Source of the DNA: Sinomonas terrae
Lineage (GTDB): Bacteria; Actinomycetota; Actinomycetes; Actinomycetales; Micrococcaceae
Assembly: GCF_022539255.1 (NCBI RefSeq)
Contig: NZ_JAKZBV010000001.1
Coordinates: 1,736,001-1,800,000 of the forward strand
Length of the DNA stretch: 64,000 nucleotides
Direction: 5' to 3'
The number at the start of each line of letters is the position of its first letter. The first letter of the stretch is position 1. A model generated the notes under the pieces. The model was not told the origin of the DNA, searched no databases, and saw nothing but the letters and a program-made list of their open reading frames with translations. The position numbers were made by a program, and so were the translations under genes. Shown in pieces: positions 24,659 through 32,287 of the stretch.

Positions 24659-25753
24659 TCAGTAGAAGTGGACTGGGTCCACACGGTGGGGGAGCGGGGC
24701 GCCAGCGAGGAACTTTCGCAGGTTCTCCACGAAGCGCTCTGCGATGAGGCGGTTCTCCGCGACGCTGAGCGCCGAGGTGTGGGGTGAGACGAGAACGTTG
24801 GGGTGTTCCCAGAGGGGTGAAGCCGCAGGGAGCGGCTCCGTGGCGAACACATCGAGACACGCATACCCGACCGCGCCGTTCTCGAGGGCCTCGACGAGCG
24901 CCTCCTCGTCGACGACCGTCCCGCGGCCGACGTTGACGAGGATCGTTCCCGGTCGCATTGCACGGAACACGTCTCGACCGATGAGCCGCTCCGTGAACGG
25001 TGTCCCGGGCAGTGTGTTGACGAGGACGTCGGCGTTGGCAACGAGTTCGGAGAGACGATCCGCTGTCGTGACCTCGCGGATGCCCTCGATCGGCTCGGCG
25101 TTTCGCTTGGTTCCGCTCACCGTCATGCCCAAGGCACGGGCGAGCCTCCCGGTTTCGAGTCCGATTTCCCCCAGACCGGCGATGACCACGTGGGAGCCAG
25201 CCGCGAGCCGGGTCGGAATGCGCAGCTCTGGCCAGTGCTTCTTGCGCTGGTCCTCTGCGAGCTCGGCCGTTCTCTTGAGCCCATTGAGGATGCCCATGAC
25301 GGCGAATTCGGCGAGCGGGAGCGCATGCACTCCAGCCGACGTCGTAACCATGACCCGCTCGAGATCAGCCGCCGAGACGCCGCTGGCCTTGACCGCGCCG
25401 CCCGCTCCAGCGGCCATGGCATGAACCCAGCGGAGCCGGGGATTCTCGGCGACCACTCGCGCGAACCCGGCGGCCGACTCGTTCGGGAACCCGTACAGCA
25501 CGTCCGCTGAGTTCACGAGCTTCCAGTAGCGCTCTTCCCCGTCTGGCGATCGCCGGAAGTTCGGATCACCCGAGTGGTCTGCGGGGAAGCGTTCGGGCGG
25601 GAGGAGATCGGGTTCATAGAGGACCGTGATCTGGGGATCGACGGCGCGGATGGCCTCGACAAGACGCGGCTCGAGGGGGACAGCGATGGCCACCTTGAGA
25701 GGCTCTGGGGTGGCGTGTGAAGGAGTGCTCGCGGAAAGTGACTCAGGACTCAT
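24659..25753 (-). CDS. D-2-hydroxyacid dehydrogenase (GhrA/GhrB-like)
   Basis: A 364-aa NAD(P)-dependent D-isomer-specific 2-hydroxyacid dehydrogenase. The Rossmann motif is VVIAGLGEIGLETGRLARAL; the basic stretch GTKRNAEP after beta-2 favours NADP(H). Catalytic residues are Arg in VNVGRGTVVDEEAL, Glu in VFATEPLP and His in LVSPHTSAL. Candidate substrates are glyoxylate, hydroxypyruvate or 2-ketogluconate; the last would fit the neighbouring gluconate-type genes. ATG 25753 is only three bases from the predicted operator and has no ribosome site, so the mRNA may be leaderless or the true start lies slightly downstream. Confidence 0.85.
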   Translation of the reverse strand: MSPESLSASTPSHATPEPLKVAIAVPLEPRLVEAIRAVDPQITVLYEPDLLPPERFPADHSGDPNFRRSPDGEERYWKLVNSADVLYGFPNESAAGFARVVAENPRLRWVHAMAAGAGGAVKASGVSAADLERVMVTTSAGVHALPLAEFAVMGILNGLKRTAELAEDQRKKHWPELRIPTRLAAGSHVVIAGLGEIGLETGRLARALGMTVSGTKRNAEPIEGIREVTTADRLSELVANADVLVNTLPGTPFTERLIGRDVFRAMRPGTILVNVGRGTVVDEEALVEALENGAVGYACLDVFATEPLPAASPLWEHPNVLVSPHTSALSVAENRLIAERFVENLRKFLAGAPLPHRVDPVHFY

Positions 25754-25755
25754 GT

Positions 25756-25789
25756 GTCCAGTCTACTGAAAGGCGACTAGTATGCTGAA
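25756..25789. promoter_or_regulatory. Tandem 15-bp repeat operator in the dehydrogenase/SDR divergon
   Basis: On the minus strand TTCAGCATACTAGTC (25789-25775) and TTCAGTAGACTGGAC (25770-25756) repeat with a 19-bp period, exactly as before the IclR gene. The block covers a plus-strand -10-like TAGTAT (25778-25783) for the SDR and a minus-strand TAGACT (25765-25760) just before the dehydrogenase ATG. Confidence 0.6.
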
Positions 25790-25839
25790 CAGTCAAAGCG
25801 ACGTCTTCCGGCTCCCATCCCCTCACAGGAGACCCACTC

Positions 25840-26610
25840 ATGACCTCACCCTTCGACCTCTCCGGCCGGACGGCCCTCGTCACTGGCTCGAGCCGGGGCA
25901 TCGGCCGGGCTCTGGCCCGCGGCCTCGCCGACGCAGGAGCGACTCTCGTGCTGCACGGGCGGGATCCAGAACGGGCGGAGGAGGCACGTCGGGAGTTCGC
26001 CACCGCGTACGGCGAAGACCGGGCGTACGCCGTCGCATTCGATGTGACTGACGCCGAAAGCGTGCAAGCAGGCGTACGGGAGGCCGAGGAGAAGGCGGGA
26101 CCGTTGGCCATCCTCGTCAACAACGCCGGTATCCAGCACCGCGTCCCGCTGTTCGACCTCGATCCCACGGACTGGGACAGGGTGATCCGCACGGACCTCA
26201 CGAGCGCCTTCCTCGTGGGGCGCGAGGCTGCTCGCGGCATGGCCGCTCGCGGAGGCGGGAAGATCATCAACATCTGCTCCGTCCAGACAGACCTCGCCCG
26301 TCCCTCGATCGGCGCCTACACGGCGGCAAAGGGAGGCCTCCGCAACCTCACGCGCGCCATGACGGCCGAATGGGCGGGGTCGGGCCTCCAGATCAACGGC
26401 ATCGCGCCCGGTTACATCCACACCGAGATGACGCAGAACCTCGTCGACGATCCAGAATTCAACAGCTGGATCCTGAGCCGGACGCCCGCGCGCCGCTGGG
26501 GGACGGTCGAGGACATCGCTGGGCCGGTCGTTTGGCTTGCTTCATCGGCTTCGGACTTCGTCAACGGCCAGACGATCTTCGTCGACGGCGGGATGACCGT
26601 CGTCGTCTGA
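25840..26610 (+). CDS. SDR oxidoreductase, gluconate 5-dehydrogenase-like
   Basis: A 256-aa classical short-chain dehydrogenase with cofactor motif TGSSRGIGRALARGL, NNAGIQHRVPL, the Ser in NICSVQTDLARPS, the YTAAK catalytic pair, and C-terminal FVNGQTIFVDGGM. The combination FDLSGRTALVTGSS, NNAGIQHR, SVQTDLARPSIGAYTAAKGG and RTPARRWG closely follows gluconate 5-dehydrogenase (IdnO/Gno), which interconverts 5-ketogluconate and gluconate. ATG 25840 follows AGGAG. It diverges from the hydroxyacid dehydrogenase under a shared operator and precedes gnd by 211 bp. Confidence 0.85.
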   Translation: MTSPFDLSGRTALVTGSSRGIGRALARGLADAGATLVLHGRDPERAEEARREFATAYGEDRAYAVAFDVTDAESVQAGVREAEEKAGPLAILVNNAGIQHRVPLFDLDPTDWDRVIRTDLTSAFLVGREAARGMAARGGGKIINICSVQTDLARPSIGAYTAAKGGLRNLTRAMTAEWAGSGLQINGIAPGYIHTEMTQNLVDDPEFNSWILSRTPARRWGTVEDIAGPVVWLASSASDFVNGQTIFVDGGMTVVV

Positions 26611-26821
26611 CCCCCCGAAGCTAGGGGACGGCACGGAATGAAGCGCGAATTGCCAGAATCTCACCGGCACAGCGGCAAATCCGGGACAGAAGTTAGGTTT
26701 ACCGAAATAGGCTGTTAAGAAACCCCGCCGCAGCGAGAGGTCCACTAGCGTAGTCTGCGGCACTTGCTGCGGCCGCACCCCGCGCAGCGACGCGGGCACG
26801 GCCCGAGAAACGGAGAGTACA

Positions 26822-28261
26822 TTGTCTGCACAGATCGGCGTCACCGGACTCGCGGTGATGGGCGCGAACCTCGCCCGCAACCTCGCACGCAACGGCTACA
26901 CCGTCGCGCTGCACAACCGCTCGGTGGAGAAGACCGACACCCTGCTGGCCAAGCACGGCGACGAGGGAGACTTCGTCCGCACGGAGACTCTCCAGGAGCT
27001 CGTCGACTCGCTCGAGAAGCCGCGCCGCGTCCTGATCATGGTCAAGGCCGGCGCTCCCGTGGACGCCGTCATCGACCAGCTCGTGCCGCTCCTGGAAGAG
27101 GGCGACATCGTGATCGACGCCGGCAACTCCCACTACGAGGACACGCGCCGCCGGGAGGCCGCGCTGGCCCAGGAGGGCCTGCACTTCGTGGGCGTGGGCG
27201 TCTCGGGCGGCGAGGAGGGCGCGCTCAACGGCCCGTCCATCATGCCCGGCGGCTCGAAGGAGTCCTACCAGGCGCTCGGGCCGCTGCTGGAGAAGATCGC
27301 GGCGAAGGCCGACGACGGCACCCCCTGCTGCGCGTGGATCGGCACCGACGGCGCTGGCCACTTCGTGAAGATGGTGCACAACGGCATCGAGTACGCGGAC
27401 ATGCAGGTCATCGGGGAGGCCTACGACCTCCTCCGCGCCGGCGCCGGCATCGAGCCCGCCGAGCAGGCGGAGATCTTCGAGGACTGGAACAGGGGCGAGC
27501 TCTCCTCGTTCCTGATCGAGATCACGGCCGAGGTGCTCCGCCACGTCGATGCGAAGACGGGCAAGCCGTTCGTCGACGTCGTCGTGGACGCAGCGGGCCA
27601 GAAGGGCACCGGCCGCTGGACCGTCCAGTCGGCCCTGGACCTGGGCTCGCCGGTCTCGGGCATCGCCGAGTCGGTGTTCGCCCGCGGCATCTCCTCCCAG
27701 CGCGCGCAGCGCGAGATCGCGCAGGAGACGCTCGCCGGCCACGAGGGCGACGTGAGCCTGCCGGAGGACTTCGTCGAGGACGTGCGCCAGGCGCTCTACG
27801 CCTCGAAGCTCGTCAGCTACGCGCAGGGCCTGGACATGCTCGCCAGCGCGGCGAAGGAGTACGGCTGGGACCTCAGGCTCGACGAGATCGCCTCGCTGTG
27901 GCGCGCGGGCTGCATCATCCGGGCCGAGCTCCTCAAGGACATCATGGAGGCGTACAAGGGCGACGAGAAGCCCGCGAACCTCCTGTTCGCCCCGGCCTTC
28001 GTCAAGTCGGTCGGCGACGCCGTCCCGGCCTGGCGCCGCGTCGTCGCGACTGCCGTGCAGCTCGGCATCCCGGTGCCCGTCTTCTCCTCCTCGCTCGCGT
28101 ACTACGACGGCCTGCGCCGCAAGCGCCTCCCGGCCGCCGTCATCCAGGGCCAGCGTGACCTCTTCGGCGCGCACACCTACCAGCGGGTGGACACCGAGGG
28201 CACGTTCCACACCCTCTGGGGCGAGGACCACTCCGAGGTCTCGGCCGTCGACACCCACTGA
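26822..28261 (+). CDS. gnd: 6-phosphogluconate dehydrogenase, decarboxylating
   Basis: Gnd oxidises 6-phosphogluconate to ribulose 5-phosphate and CO2. The 479-aa protein has GVTGLAVMGANLARNLARNG (cofactor), VGVSGGEEGALNGPSIMPGG (substrate loop), a catalytic Lys in GHFVKMVHNGIEY and a C-terminal RRDLFGAHTYQR-like tail. The start is TTG 26822. Codon use is markedly more G/C-biased than in its neighbours, in line with high expression. It follows the gluconate-type SDR, so a gluconate-to-pentose-phosphate route is plausible, though the 211-bp gap suggests its own promoter. Confidence 0.95.
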   Translation: MSAQIGVTGLAVMGANLARNLARNGYTVALHNRSVEKTDTLLAKHGDEGDFVRTETLQELVDSLEKPRRVLIMVKAGAPVDAVIDQLVPLLEEGDIVIDAGNSHYEDTRRREAALAQEGLHFVGVGVSGGEEGALNGPSIMPGGSKESYQALGPLLEKIAAKADDGTPCCAWIGTDGAGHFVKMVHNGIEYADMQVIGEAYDLLRAGAGIEPAEQAEIFEDWNRGELSSFLIEITAEVLRHVDAKTGKPFVDVVVDAAGQKGTGRWTVQSALDLGSPVSGIAESVFARGISSQRAQREIAQETLAGHEGDVSLPEDFVEDVRQALYASKLVSYAQGLDMLASAAKEYGWDLRLDEIASLWRAGCIIRAELLKDIMEAYKGDEKPANLLFAPAFVKSVGDAVPAWRRVVATAVQLGIPVPVFSSSLAYYDGLRRKRLPAAVIQGQRDLFGAHTYQRVDTEGTFHTLWGEDHSEVSAVDTH

Positions 28262-28284
28262 CAGGCCCTGCCGAGTTCTTACAG

Positions 28285-28326
28285 ACGACGGCGCCGCTCA
28301 CCCCTCAGGGCGAGCGGCGCCGTCGT
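28285..28326. terminator. Terminator between gnd and the phosphatase gene
   Basis: ACGACGGCGCCGCTC pairs perfectly with GAGCGGCGCCGTCGT (15 bp) around a C/A-rich 12-nt loop. It lies between convergent genes and can act in both directions. Confidence 0.85.
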
Positions 28327-28348
28327 GCGTAGCAGAGAGGTCGGCCGG

Positions 28349-29971
28349 TCAGCTGCGGGCGTCCGAGCGCGGCCTGCGCAGGGTGAACGTCTCAAATGCC
28401 TCGAGCCCGCCGCCCACTCCGGTCACGTTGTAGTAGGTGACCTTCATCCGCGTCTCGCCACCGGGTACGCCCGGGTCTACCTCGAACGCGCCAAAGCCGT
28501 AGGACTTGGCTGCATCCCGGACCGCTGACCAAGGCGCCTGCTCGTGCACGTAGACGGGGGTGCGGTGGCTGGTGGTCGGGTTCGGCTGGGCCGAGACCGA
28601 GACGATCACGCGGCATTCGGGAGGAGTGAAGAGGAGCTGGTTCGACAGTGCCGAGGTTCCTCCTCCGCCCAGGACCATATGGACTGTCCCCTGCGTCGTG
28701 TCCACGGCTTGCGTGTCGGTGGCCGCCGGGATCGGTGTGAGTGTCTGGTTCGGCTGCTGCCCTCGAATCGGGTGCGAGCGTTCGTAGTGGTGCTCGTGGC
28801 CGCACACGACCAGGTCCACGCCGTACTTGTCGAACAGCGGAACCCATTCTTGCCGCACACCCAAATCGGCGCCGTTGAAGTTGTTCGCCGTGCTGACGGC
28901 GACTTGGTGCACGCAGACTACGATCCAGTCGACGTCGCGGCTTGCCCGAGCCGCCTTGAGCTCGCCTTCGAGCCATCTCTTCTGGGCGCCCTGAGAATAT
29001 CCCCGAACGTAGGAGTTTCCGCCGTCCTGGTAGCAGACGTCGTCGTTCGCGAGCGAAATGACACGGACCGCGCCCACCGTGAAGCTGTACCAAAGGCCGC
29101 GGGTGACGTCAGTCTGGCCTCCGGCATCGGGAACCTCGAAGTAGGTCTGGTAGGCCGCGTAGCCGATCGGGCCGTTCCCGAGTTCGTTCTCGTGGTTCCC
29201 GGCGGACGGCATCCAGGGCCGGTTGCGCGCACTGCGCGAATTGTTGGTCCAGAAGTCCCACCAGGTGCGGATGCGGTCGGTTGCGAGGTTTGCGTAGCAG
29301 AGGTCGCCGTTGAAGAGGTGGAACATGGGCTGGACCCGTTCGACGCCGCCCGTCGTGTCGCCAGCCGCAGGGGAGCCGAGGTTGTCATTGACCCAGGTGG
29401 TGGTCCCGGCCTGCTGCTTCCCGAGAGTAGGCGTGCCCTGGTCTCCGAAGCTTGTGAACGTCACGCGGGCACGGCCTCGCGGGCCGGTAGTAAAGGTGCC
29501 GAAATCTGGAGTCGCTCCCGCATGCACGGCAGCGTAGAGGTAGCCTGTCGAGGGTTTGAGCCCGGAGAGGGCGGCGTGATGGGTGTAGACAGTCCGGCCG
29601 GACTTGTCGTCGACGTAGCTCTTCGTCCCGGCAGCGACGGAGGCGGAGAAATTGCCGTGGCCGTCCCCGAGCAGGACGCGAGGGTCGGCCACCGGCTGAA
29701 GCGTGTGCCATGAGACGACCATCGTGCTCGAGGCATCGGCGCCGAACTGCAGATGGAGGCCATCAACTGTGGGCACTCCGACGGGGTCTGTTGTCGAAAG
29801 GGAACCCGGAAGGTCCTTGCTCGCGCTCTGATCAGAGGCGGCCGCCGCGGGAGACGCGATGGCCGCCGACCCGGCGGCTGCGGCAAGGCCGGCGCCGATG
29901 AGCAGGCGCCGGCGGGTGACGGGGGAGTTCTCAGGAGCGTTGTGGTCATGGGGCGAGCATGCTCGCCCCAC
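28349..29971 (-). CDS. Tat-exported purple acid phosphatase-type metallophosphoesterase
   Basis: About 540 aa. A twin-arginine signal (TRRRLLIGAGLAAAAG, ending near ASPAAAAS) is followed by a fibronectin-like purple-acid-phosphatase N-domain, the calcineurin-type catalytic domain and a C-terminal Metallophos_C region. The metal-ligand motifs are in order: SFGDQG, NGDLCY, SAGNHENE, CVHQ and CGHEHHYERS. It probably releases phosphate from extracellular organic phosphates. The start is uncertain: GTG 29971 gives a compact signal peptide; GTG 30010 or 30025 would lengthen the n-region. A 20-bp palindrome (29950-29969) overlaps the start. The upstream gene cysE is on the same strand. Confidence 0.88.
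   Translation of the reverse strand: MGRACSPHDHNAPENSPVTRRRLLIGAGLAAAAGSAAIASPAAAASDQSASKDLPGSLSTTDPVGVPTVDGLHLQFGADASSTMVVSWHTLQPVADPRVLLGDGHGNFSASVAAGTKSYVDDKSGRTVYTHHAALSGLKPSTGYLYAAVHAGATPDFGTFTTGPRGRARVTFTSFGDQGTPTLGKQQAGTTTWVNDNLGSPAAGDTTGGVERVQPMFHLFNGDLCYANLATDRIRTWWDFWTNNSRSARNRPWMPSAGNHENELGNGPIGYAAYQTYFEVPDAGGQTDVTRGLWYSFTVGAVRVISLANDDVCYQDGGNSYVRGYSQGAQKRWLEGELKAARASRDVDWIVVCVHQVAVSTANNFNGADLGVRQEWVPLFDKYGVDLVVCGHEHHYERSHPIRGQQPNQTLTPIPAATDTQAVDTTQGTVHMVLGGGGTSALSNQLLFTPPECRVIVSVSAQPNPTTSHRTPVYVHEQAPWSAVRDAAKSYGFGAFEVDPGVPGGETRMKVTYYNVTGVGGGLEAFETFTLRRPRSDARS
29950..29969. repeat. Perfect 20-bp palindrome at the phosphatase gene start
   Basis: GGGGCGAGCATGCTCGCCCC is a perfect inverted repeat with no spacer. 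It falls within the first codons for GTG 29971, or just inside the longer reading frame. It could be an operator or an mRNA hairpin limiting initiation. Confidence 0.5.
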
Positions 29972-30056
29972 TCCGCGGGAGCCCCAACCCAGAGTGAACG
30001 CCGGGTGCACGTTCAGTGCACTCACGTGTGCTTCAAGGTCGGGTCTCCCGAGGCCG

Positions 30057-30644
30057 TCAGATGTAGTAGTACTCGGCGGGATCGACTGCCGGCTTGGTCT
30101 CCTTGACGGCGTCCCGATGACGCCACGTGGCGGGGATGCCGGTGACGATCGAGTTCGGCGGCGCGTCCTTGACGACGACGGCGTTGGCGCCCACCGCGCT
30201 GCCGTGGCCGATGGTGATCGGCCCCAGCACCTTTGCGCCGGCCCCGATCGTGACCCCGTCCCCGATGGTGGGGTGGCGCTTGACCTTCGCGAGCGAGCGG
30301 CCGCCGAGGGTCACGCCGTGATAGATCATGACGTCGTCACCGATCTCCGACGTCTCTCCGATGACGACCCCCATGCCGTGGTCGATGAAGAAACGACGGC
30401 CGATGGTGGCGCCGGGATGGATCTCGATGCCTGTGATGAAGCGGCCGGCTTGAGAGATGAGCCGCGCGGGGAAGCGCAACTCGGGATTCTGCCACATCCT
30501 GTGCGTGAGGCGATGGATCCAGATGGCGTGGAGCCCCGAGTAGGCGAGGAAGTTCTCGACGTTTCCGCGGGCTGCGGGGTCGTGGGCGCGGGCGGACTCG
30601 AGGTCCTCCCGCAACCGCGCGAAGGTGCGTTTGATCAGAGACAC
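30057..30644 (-). CDS. cysE: Serine O-acetyltransferase
   Basis: CysE makes O-acetylserine, the substrate of CysK. The 195-aa short (EpsC-type) protein has the left-handed beta-helix hexapeptide repeats and FIDHGMGVVIGETSEIGDDV and GVTLGG, plus HPTIGDGVTIGAGAKVLG. The C-terminus ends in Tyr-Tyr-Ile; a terminal Ile is the residue by which serine acetyltransferases insert into CysK to form the cysteine synthase complex. It follows cysK on the same strand with 39 bp between, so they are probably cotranscribed. Confidence 0.95.
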   Translation of the reverse strand: MSLIKRTFARLREDLESARAHDPAARGNVENFLAYSGLHAIWIHRLTHRMWQNPELRFPARLISQAGRFITGIEIHPGATIGRRFFIDHGMGVVIGETSEIGDDVMIYHGVTLGGRSLAKVKRHPTIGDGVTIGAGAKVLGPITIGHGSAVGANAVVVKDAPPNSIVTGIPATWRHRDAVKETKPAVDPAEYYYI

Positions 30645-30683
30645 AGGCTTCTTTCTACCGCAGCCCGCCGGAAGCGGGCGACT

Positions 30684-31616
30684 TTAGCCGCGGATGTCGT
30701 CGAAGAGGACAGTCGAGATGTAGCGCTCGCCGAAGTCGGGGACGACGACGACGATGAGCTTGCCCGCGTTCTCAGGACGCTTTGCGAGCTCGAGAGCGCC
30801 CCACACCGCGGCACCGGAGGAGATGCCACCGAGGATACCCTCCTGGGTCGCGAGGGCGCGGGCCGTCGCGACGGAGTCCTCGAGTGTGGCGTCGAGCACC
30901 TCGTCGTAGACGTTCGTGTCGAGGACTTCGGGAACGAAGTTCGCGCCGAGGCCCTGGATCTTGTGGGGACCCGGAGCGCCACCGTTGAGGATGGCAGAGT
31001 CCTTCGGCTCGACGGCGACGACCTGAAGGCCGGGCTTGCGCTCCTTGAGGAGCTGGCCCGCTCCCGTGATCGTGCCGCCGGTGCCGATGCCACCGACGAA
31101 GATGTCCACCTTGCCGTCGGTGTCGTTCCAGACCTCTTCCCCCGTGGTCGTACGGTGGATGGCCGGGTTGGCGGGGTTCGCGAACTGCTGCGCCCAGATC
31201 GAGTTCTCGGTGTTCGCGACGATTTCCTGGGCCTTCTCGACGGCGCCGCGCATGCCCTCCGAGCCAGGCGTCAGCACGATCTCGGCGCCGTACGCCCGGA
31301 GCAGGACGCGGCGCTCTGTCGACATCGTCTCGGGCATCGTGAGGATGACCCTGTAGCCGCGCGCCGCGCCCACGAGCGCAAGCGCAATCCCGGTGTTCCC
31401 GGACGTCCCCTCGACGATCGTGCCGCCCGGCTTGAGCGCGCCGGCCTTCTCCGCCGCATCGACAATCGCGACGCCGATCCTATCCTTGACGCTGTTCGCC
31501 GGGTTGTAGAACTCGAGCTTGACCGCGACGTCCGCGCCAAGGCCCTCGGTGAGGCGGTTGAGCCGGACGAGGGGCGTGTTGCCCACCAACTGGGTGACGT
31601 CATCGTAGATGCGCAT
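30684..31616 (-). CDS. cysK: Cysteine synthase A (O-acetylserine sulfhydrylase)
   Basis: CysK exchanges the acetyl group of O-acetylserine for sulfide. The 310-aa fold-type II PLP enzyme has Lys44 in NPANSVKDRIG as the Schiff-base residue, the substrate loop EGTSGNTGIAL, the phosphate-binding GGIGTGGTITG and the C-terminal GISSGAAVWGAL. It lies directly upstream of cysE. A minus-strand TAGGCT about 65 bp before its ATG could be a -10 box, with a cysK-cysE operon transcribed from it. Confidence 0.96.
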   Translation of the reverse strand: MRIYDDVTQLVGNTPLVRLNRLTEGLGADVAVKLEFYNPANSVKDRIGVAIVDAAEKAGALKPGGTIVEGTSGNTGIALALVGAARGYRVILTMPETMSTERRVLLRAYGAEIVLTPGSEGMRGAVEKAQEIVANTENSIWAQQFANPANPAIHRTTTGEEVWNDTDGKVDIFVGGIGTGGTITGAGQLLKERKPGLQVVAVEPKDSAILNGGAPGPHKIQGLGANFVPEVLDTNVYDEVLDATLEDSVATARALATQEGILGGISSGAAVWGALELAKRPENAGKLIVVVVPDFGERYISTVLFDDIRG

Positions 31617-31708
31617 AGGTTCCTCTTGTCGATTCGAAAGGGCGCGTTCAATCCTGGCAGCGCGTGCGGCTGGCCGCGCTCAGCCTAGCCACGGCTTACA
31701 AATGAGAG

Positions 31709-32233
31709 CTAGGCGTCAAGCCATGCCGAGTAATATTTCCGCGCCTTGGCGAGCTTCGGATTGATGATCACGTGGCAATAGCCCGCGTCCGGGTTTTTTG
31801 CGTAGTAGTTCTGGTGGAATTCCTCGGCTGGATAGAAGGTGCTCGCCCGGGTGACTTCCGTGACGATCGGCCGATCCCACAGCGGTTGATTGCGGTCGAT
31901 CGACTCCTCGAACAGGACCTTTTCCTCGTCGTCCACATAGAACATCGAGGACCTGTACTGGGTGCCAACGTCGTAGCCCTGCCGATTCGGCGTCGTAGGG
32001 TCGTGGAGGGCGAAGAACATGTCGAGTACGGTTTCGGCGGGTATGACGGTCTCGTCGAACGTCACGGCCACCACCTCGGCGTGTCCCGTCATGCCGCTGC
32101 ACACGCTGTAGTAGTCGGGATTGGGCAGAGCGCCACCCGTGTAGCCGGAGACGACGGACGTCACGCCCCGCGTCTTCTGGTAGACGGCGTCGAGGCACCA
32201 GAAGCATCCGCCGGCCAGAATGAAGGTCTTCAT
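31709..32233 (-). CDS. msrA: Peptide methionine-S-sulfoxide reductase MsrA
   Basis: MsrA repairs oxidised methionine. The 174-aa protein has the catalytic Cys10 in ILAGGCFWCLDAVYQ, then RGVTSVVSGYTGG and the GHAEVVAVTFDE motif. A second Cys (GYCHVI) near the C-terminus may help resolve the sulfenic acid. It diverges from the Nif3-like gene across only 54 bp; a plus-strand TACAAT at 32239-32244 is probably the -10 of that gene. Confidence 0.96.
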   Translation of the reverse strand: MKTFILAGGCFWCLDAVYQKTRGVTSVVSGYTGGALPNPDYYSVCSGMTGHAEVVAVTFDETVIPAETVLDMFFALHDPTTPNRQGYDVGTQYRSSMFYVDDEEKVLFEESIDRNQPLWDRPIVTEVTRASTFYPAEEFHQNYYAKNPDAGYCHVIINPKLAKARKYYSAWLDA

Positions 32234-32287
32234 GCTGCCTACAATGTCCGGGACGAGCGGAAGATTCCCGAGAGAGGACCGGGCCTA

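Noticed and set aside
26699..28258. Long minus-strand frame antisense to gnd (and the 26764-28158 plus-strand frame)
   Set aside because: Both are by-products of the extreme codon bias of gnd; translations are repetitive Arg/Ala/Gly or Leu/Val/Asp runs.
29461..29949. ATG 29949 frame as an alternative start for the phosphatase
   Set aside because: It is out of frame with the phosphatase motifs and yields Pro/Arg/Ser-rich low-complexity sequence.
29859..31688. A 609-codon open frame on the plus strand across cysE and cysK
   Set aside because: Antisense shadow of two clearly recognisable enzymes; no domain is visible and it has no ribosome site.
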